The notes under the pieces: generated by a model
Databases searched by the model: none
Told to the model about the DNA's origin: nothing
What the model saw: only the letters and a program-made list of their open reading frames with translations
In this document: in pieces, positions 41,533 to 42,290 of the stretch
Numbering within the stretch: position 1 is the stretch's first letter
Layout: every line of letters starts with the position of its first letter
NCBI GenBank assembly: GCA_964648795.1
Contig: CAZYMB010000013.1
Span: 1 to 42,290 of the forward strand
Direction: 5' to 3'
Length of the DNA: 42,290 nucleotides
Origin: JAHDDW01 sp964648795
Lineage (GTDB): Bacteria > Actinomycetota > Acidimicrobiia > Acidimicrobiales > SZUA-35
Program-made: the position numbers and the translations under genes

Positions 41533-42084
41533 TTATCTTGTCTTGAACCATTCCTTAACTAGCTCTGCAACAGCTTGATGGTCCTTCGGGCTGTGGTTGC
41601 CGGGGATAAATTCAAGCTCCGTATTATTGATGACAGCAAATTCTCGCTTGATCTCATCTGGCGTGCCAAACGGGTCCTTCTCCCCCTGAACAACCAATAC
41701 TGGACAGGTTATATCTCCGAAATGGTCGGTTCTTAGCTTGTCTGGCTTTCCTGGTGGATGTAGCGGATAGCTGAGAAGCACTAGGCCAGCTACATCTAAG
41801 CCTTGGGCATGTGCGACCGAAGCTGCTCGACCCCCAAGTGATCTACCCCCTACCCCAACCTGCGAACTCTCGACTCCAAGCTCATCGGCCAACTCGGTGA
41901 CTTTGGTTACAACAGCCTCGACCAAAACTTTCATCGAGTTCGGCCCCGACGGACCGACCGGCTTCTTATCTCTATATGGAAAGTTGCAGCGTTTGACTGG
42001 GATTTCCAAAGTTTGTTCTATCGCAACGAGAGTCTCTTGGTCTTTATTGGCTCCAGCGCCATGAAATAGAACTAAACCCTTCAT
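41533..42084 (-). CDS. alpha/beta hydrolase (dienelactone hydrolase/TEX30-like)
   Basis: Small cytoplasmic hydrolase of 183 residues. The oxyanion segment GLVLFHGAGANKD starts it. The nucleophile elbow GGRSLGG (79-85, Ser 82), Asp in VVQGEKDPFG (about 137) and His in PGNHSP (about 164) form a full triad. The elbow and overall size fit the KANL3/TEX30 group of dienelactone hydrolase-like proteins. Substrate unknown. It faces the lipoprotein gene with 69 bases between the starts. Confidence 0.87.
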   Translation of the reverse strand: MKGLVLFHGAGANKDQETLVAIEQTLEIPVKRCNFPYRDKKPVGPSGPNSMKVLVEAVVTKVTELADELGVESSQVGVGGRSLGGRAASVAHAQGLDVAGLVLLSYPLHPPGKPDKLRTDHFGDITCPVLVVQGEKDPFGTPDEIKREFAVINNTELEFIPGNHSPKDHQAVAELVKEWFKTR

Positions 42085-42153
42085 GATCTGACTGTAGTGT
42101 TACACCTCTGTGAACCGGTTGAAAAGCTGAGGAATATAAGCGAGCATCAAGGG

Positions 42154-42290
42154 ATGAGAAAAATAATCGCAACCCTCCTAACACTCACGCTTCTTGCAGC
42201 AGCCTGTACCTCGGAGGAAGAAACAGCCACCACAGCTGTCGACGAAGCTTCAGAGACAACGACCGCAGATGAAGACGCCTCCCACGATGA
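42154..42290 (+). CDS. lipoprotein, N-terminal part only
   Basis: The window ends 45 codons into this gene. It begins MRKIIATLLTLTLLAAC, a clear lipoprotein signal with lipobox L-A-A-C and Cys near residue 17. A Thr/Glu/Asp-rich linker follows. This is the same layout as the lipoprotein at 2179, but no domain is reached, so its function cannot be stated. The start has only AAGGG directly before ATG, so spacing is poor. Confidence 0.75.
   Translation, partial: MRKIIATLLTLTLLAAACTSEEETATTAVDEASETTTADEDASHD

Noticed and set aside
1..42290. CRISPR arrays, tRNA and rRNA genes, insertion sequences
   Set aside because: No regularly spaced repeats, no cloverleaf with a T-arm, no rRNA stretches and no transposase-like frame were seen.

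Overview
The window is a chromosomal segment of an actinobacterium (Actinomycetota), quite possibly an uncultured marine relative of the Acidimicrobiia. The phylum call rests on gene order: read on the minus strand it runs from the S10/spc/alpha ribosomal operons through rplM-rpsI-glmM-glmS-acpS and tsaE-tsaB-rimI-tsaD to groES-groEL, an order characteristic of Actinomycetota. A zinc-ribbon S14, a Cys-free S4, a short-LID adenylate kinase and a CIRCE element in front of groES agree with this. Base composition is moderate, well below that of Streptomyces or Mycobacterium. The class is an inference. A run of exactly 100 N at 37336-37435 shows that this is a scaffolded draft or metagenome assembly.

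Layout, left to right. 1-1883: ABC-F translation ATPase, cut by the window edge. 1928-2985: one or two very small proteins and a fibronectin-III-like lipoprotein on the plus strand. 3049-5208: groEL and groES with a terminator and a perfect CIRCE operator. 5322-11649: a Tad/Cpa pilus assembly operon (cpaB, cpaE, tadA, a VWA-tadB fusion, tadC), with a sigma-factor-like gene diverging from it at 12034. 12661-15465: the t6A operon tsaE-tsaB-rimI-tsaD. 15634-18303: lemA and an M48 membrane protease on the plus strand. 18380-23777: acpS, a giant GlmS-like protein of 1137 residues, and glmM. 23778-24660: rpsI and rplM. 24875-29348: a GNAT gene, truA, rplQ, rpoA, rpsD, rpsK, rpsM, rpmJ and infA. 29480-40705: adk, secY and the spc and S10 ribosomal protein genes up to rplC. 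40706-41069: a structured spacer without a convincing gene where rpsJ would be expected. 41070-42290: an unknown small protein, an alpha/beta hydrolase and the start of a lipoprotein.

How the genes work together. Most of the window is the translation factory: over twenty ribosomal proteins, IF-1, RNA polymerase alpha, SecY, TruA and the t6A enzymes. It adjoins amino-sugar supply for peptidoglycan (GlmS-like, GlmM) and protein quality control (GroES/EL, LemA/M48). The Tad operon encodes the envelope motor of a thin pilus, but no pilin or prepilin peptidase was found nearby. Fifteen gene junctions use a stop-start pentamer (TAATG or TAGTG), pointing to tight translational coupling.

The points most worth a second look are the enlarged GlmS-like protein, an infA gene whose best start is CTG, the VWA-TadB fusion without a signal peptide, the L22 tail that broke the assembly, and the missing rpsJ with hairpins in its place.
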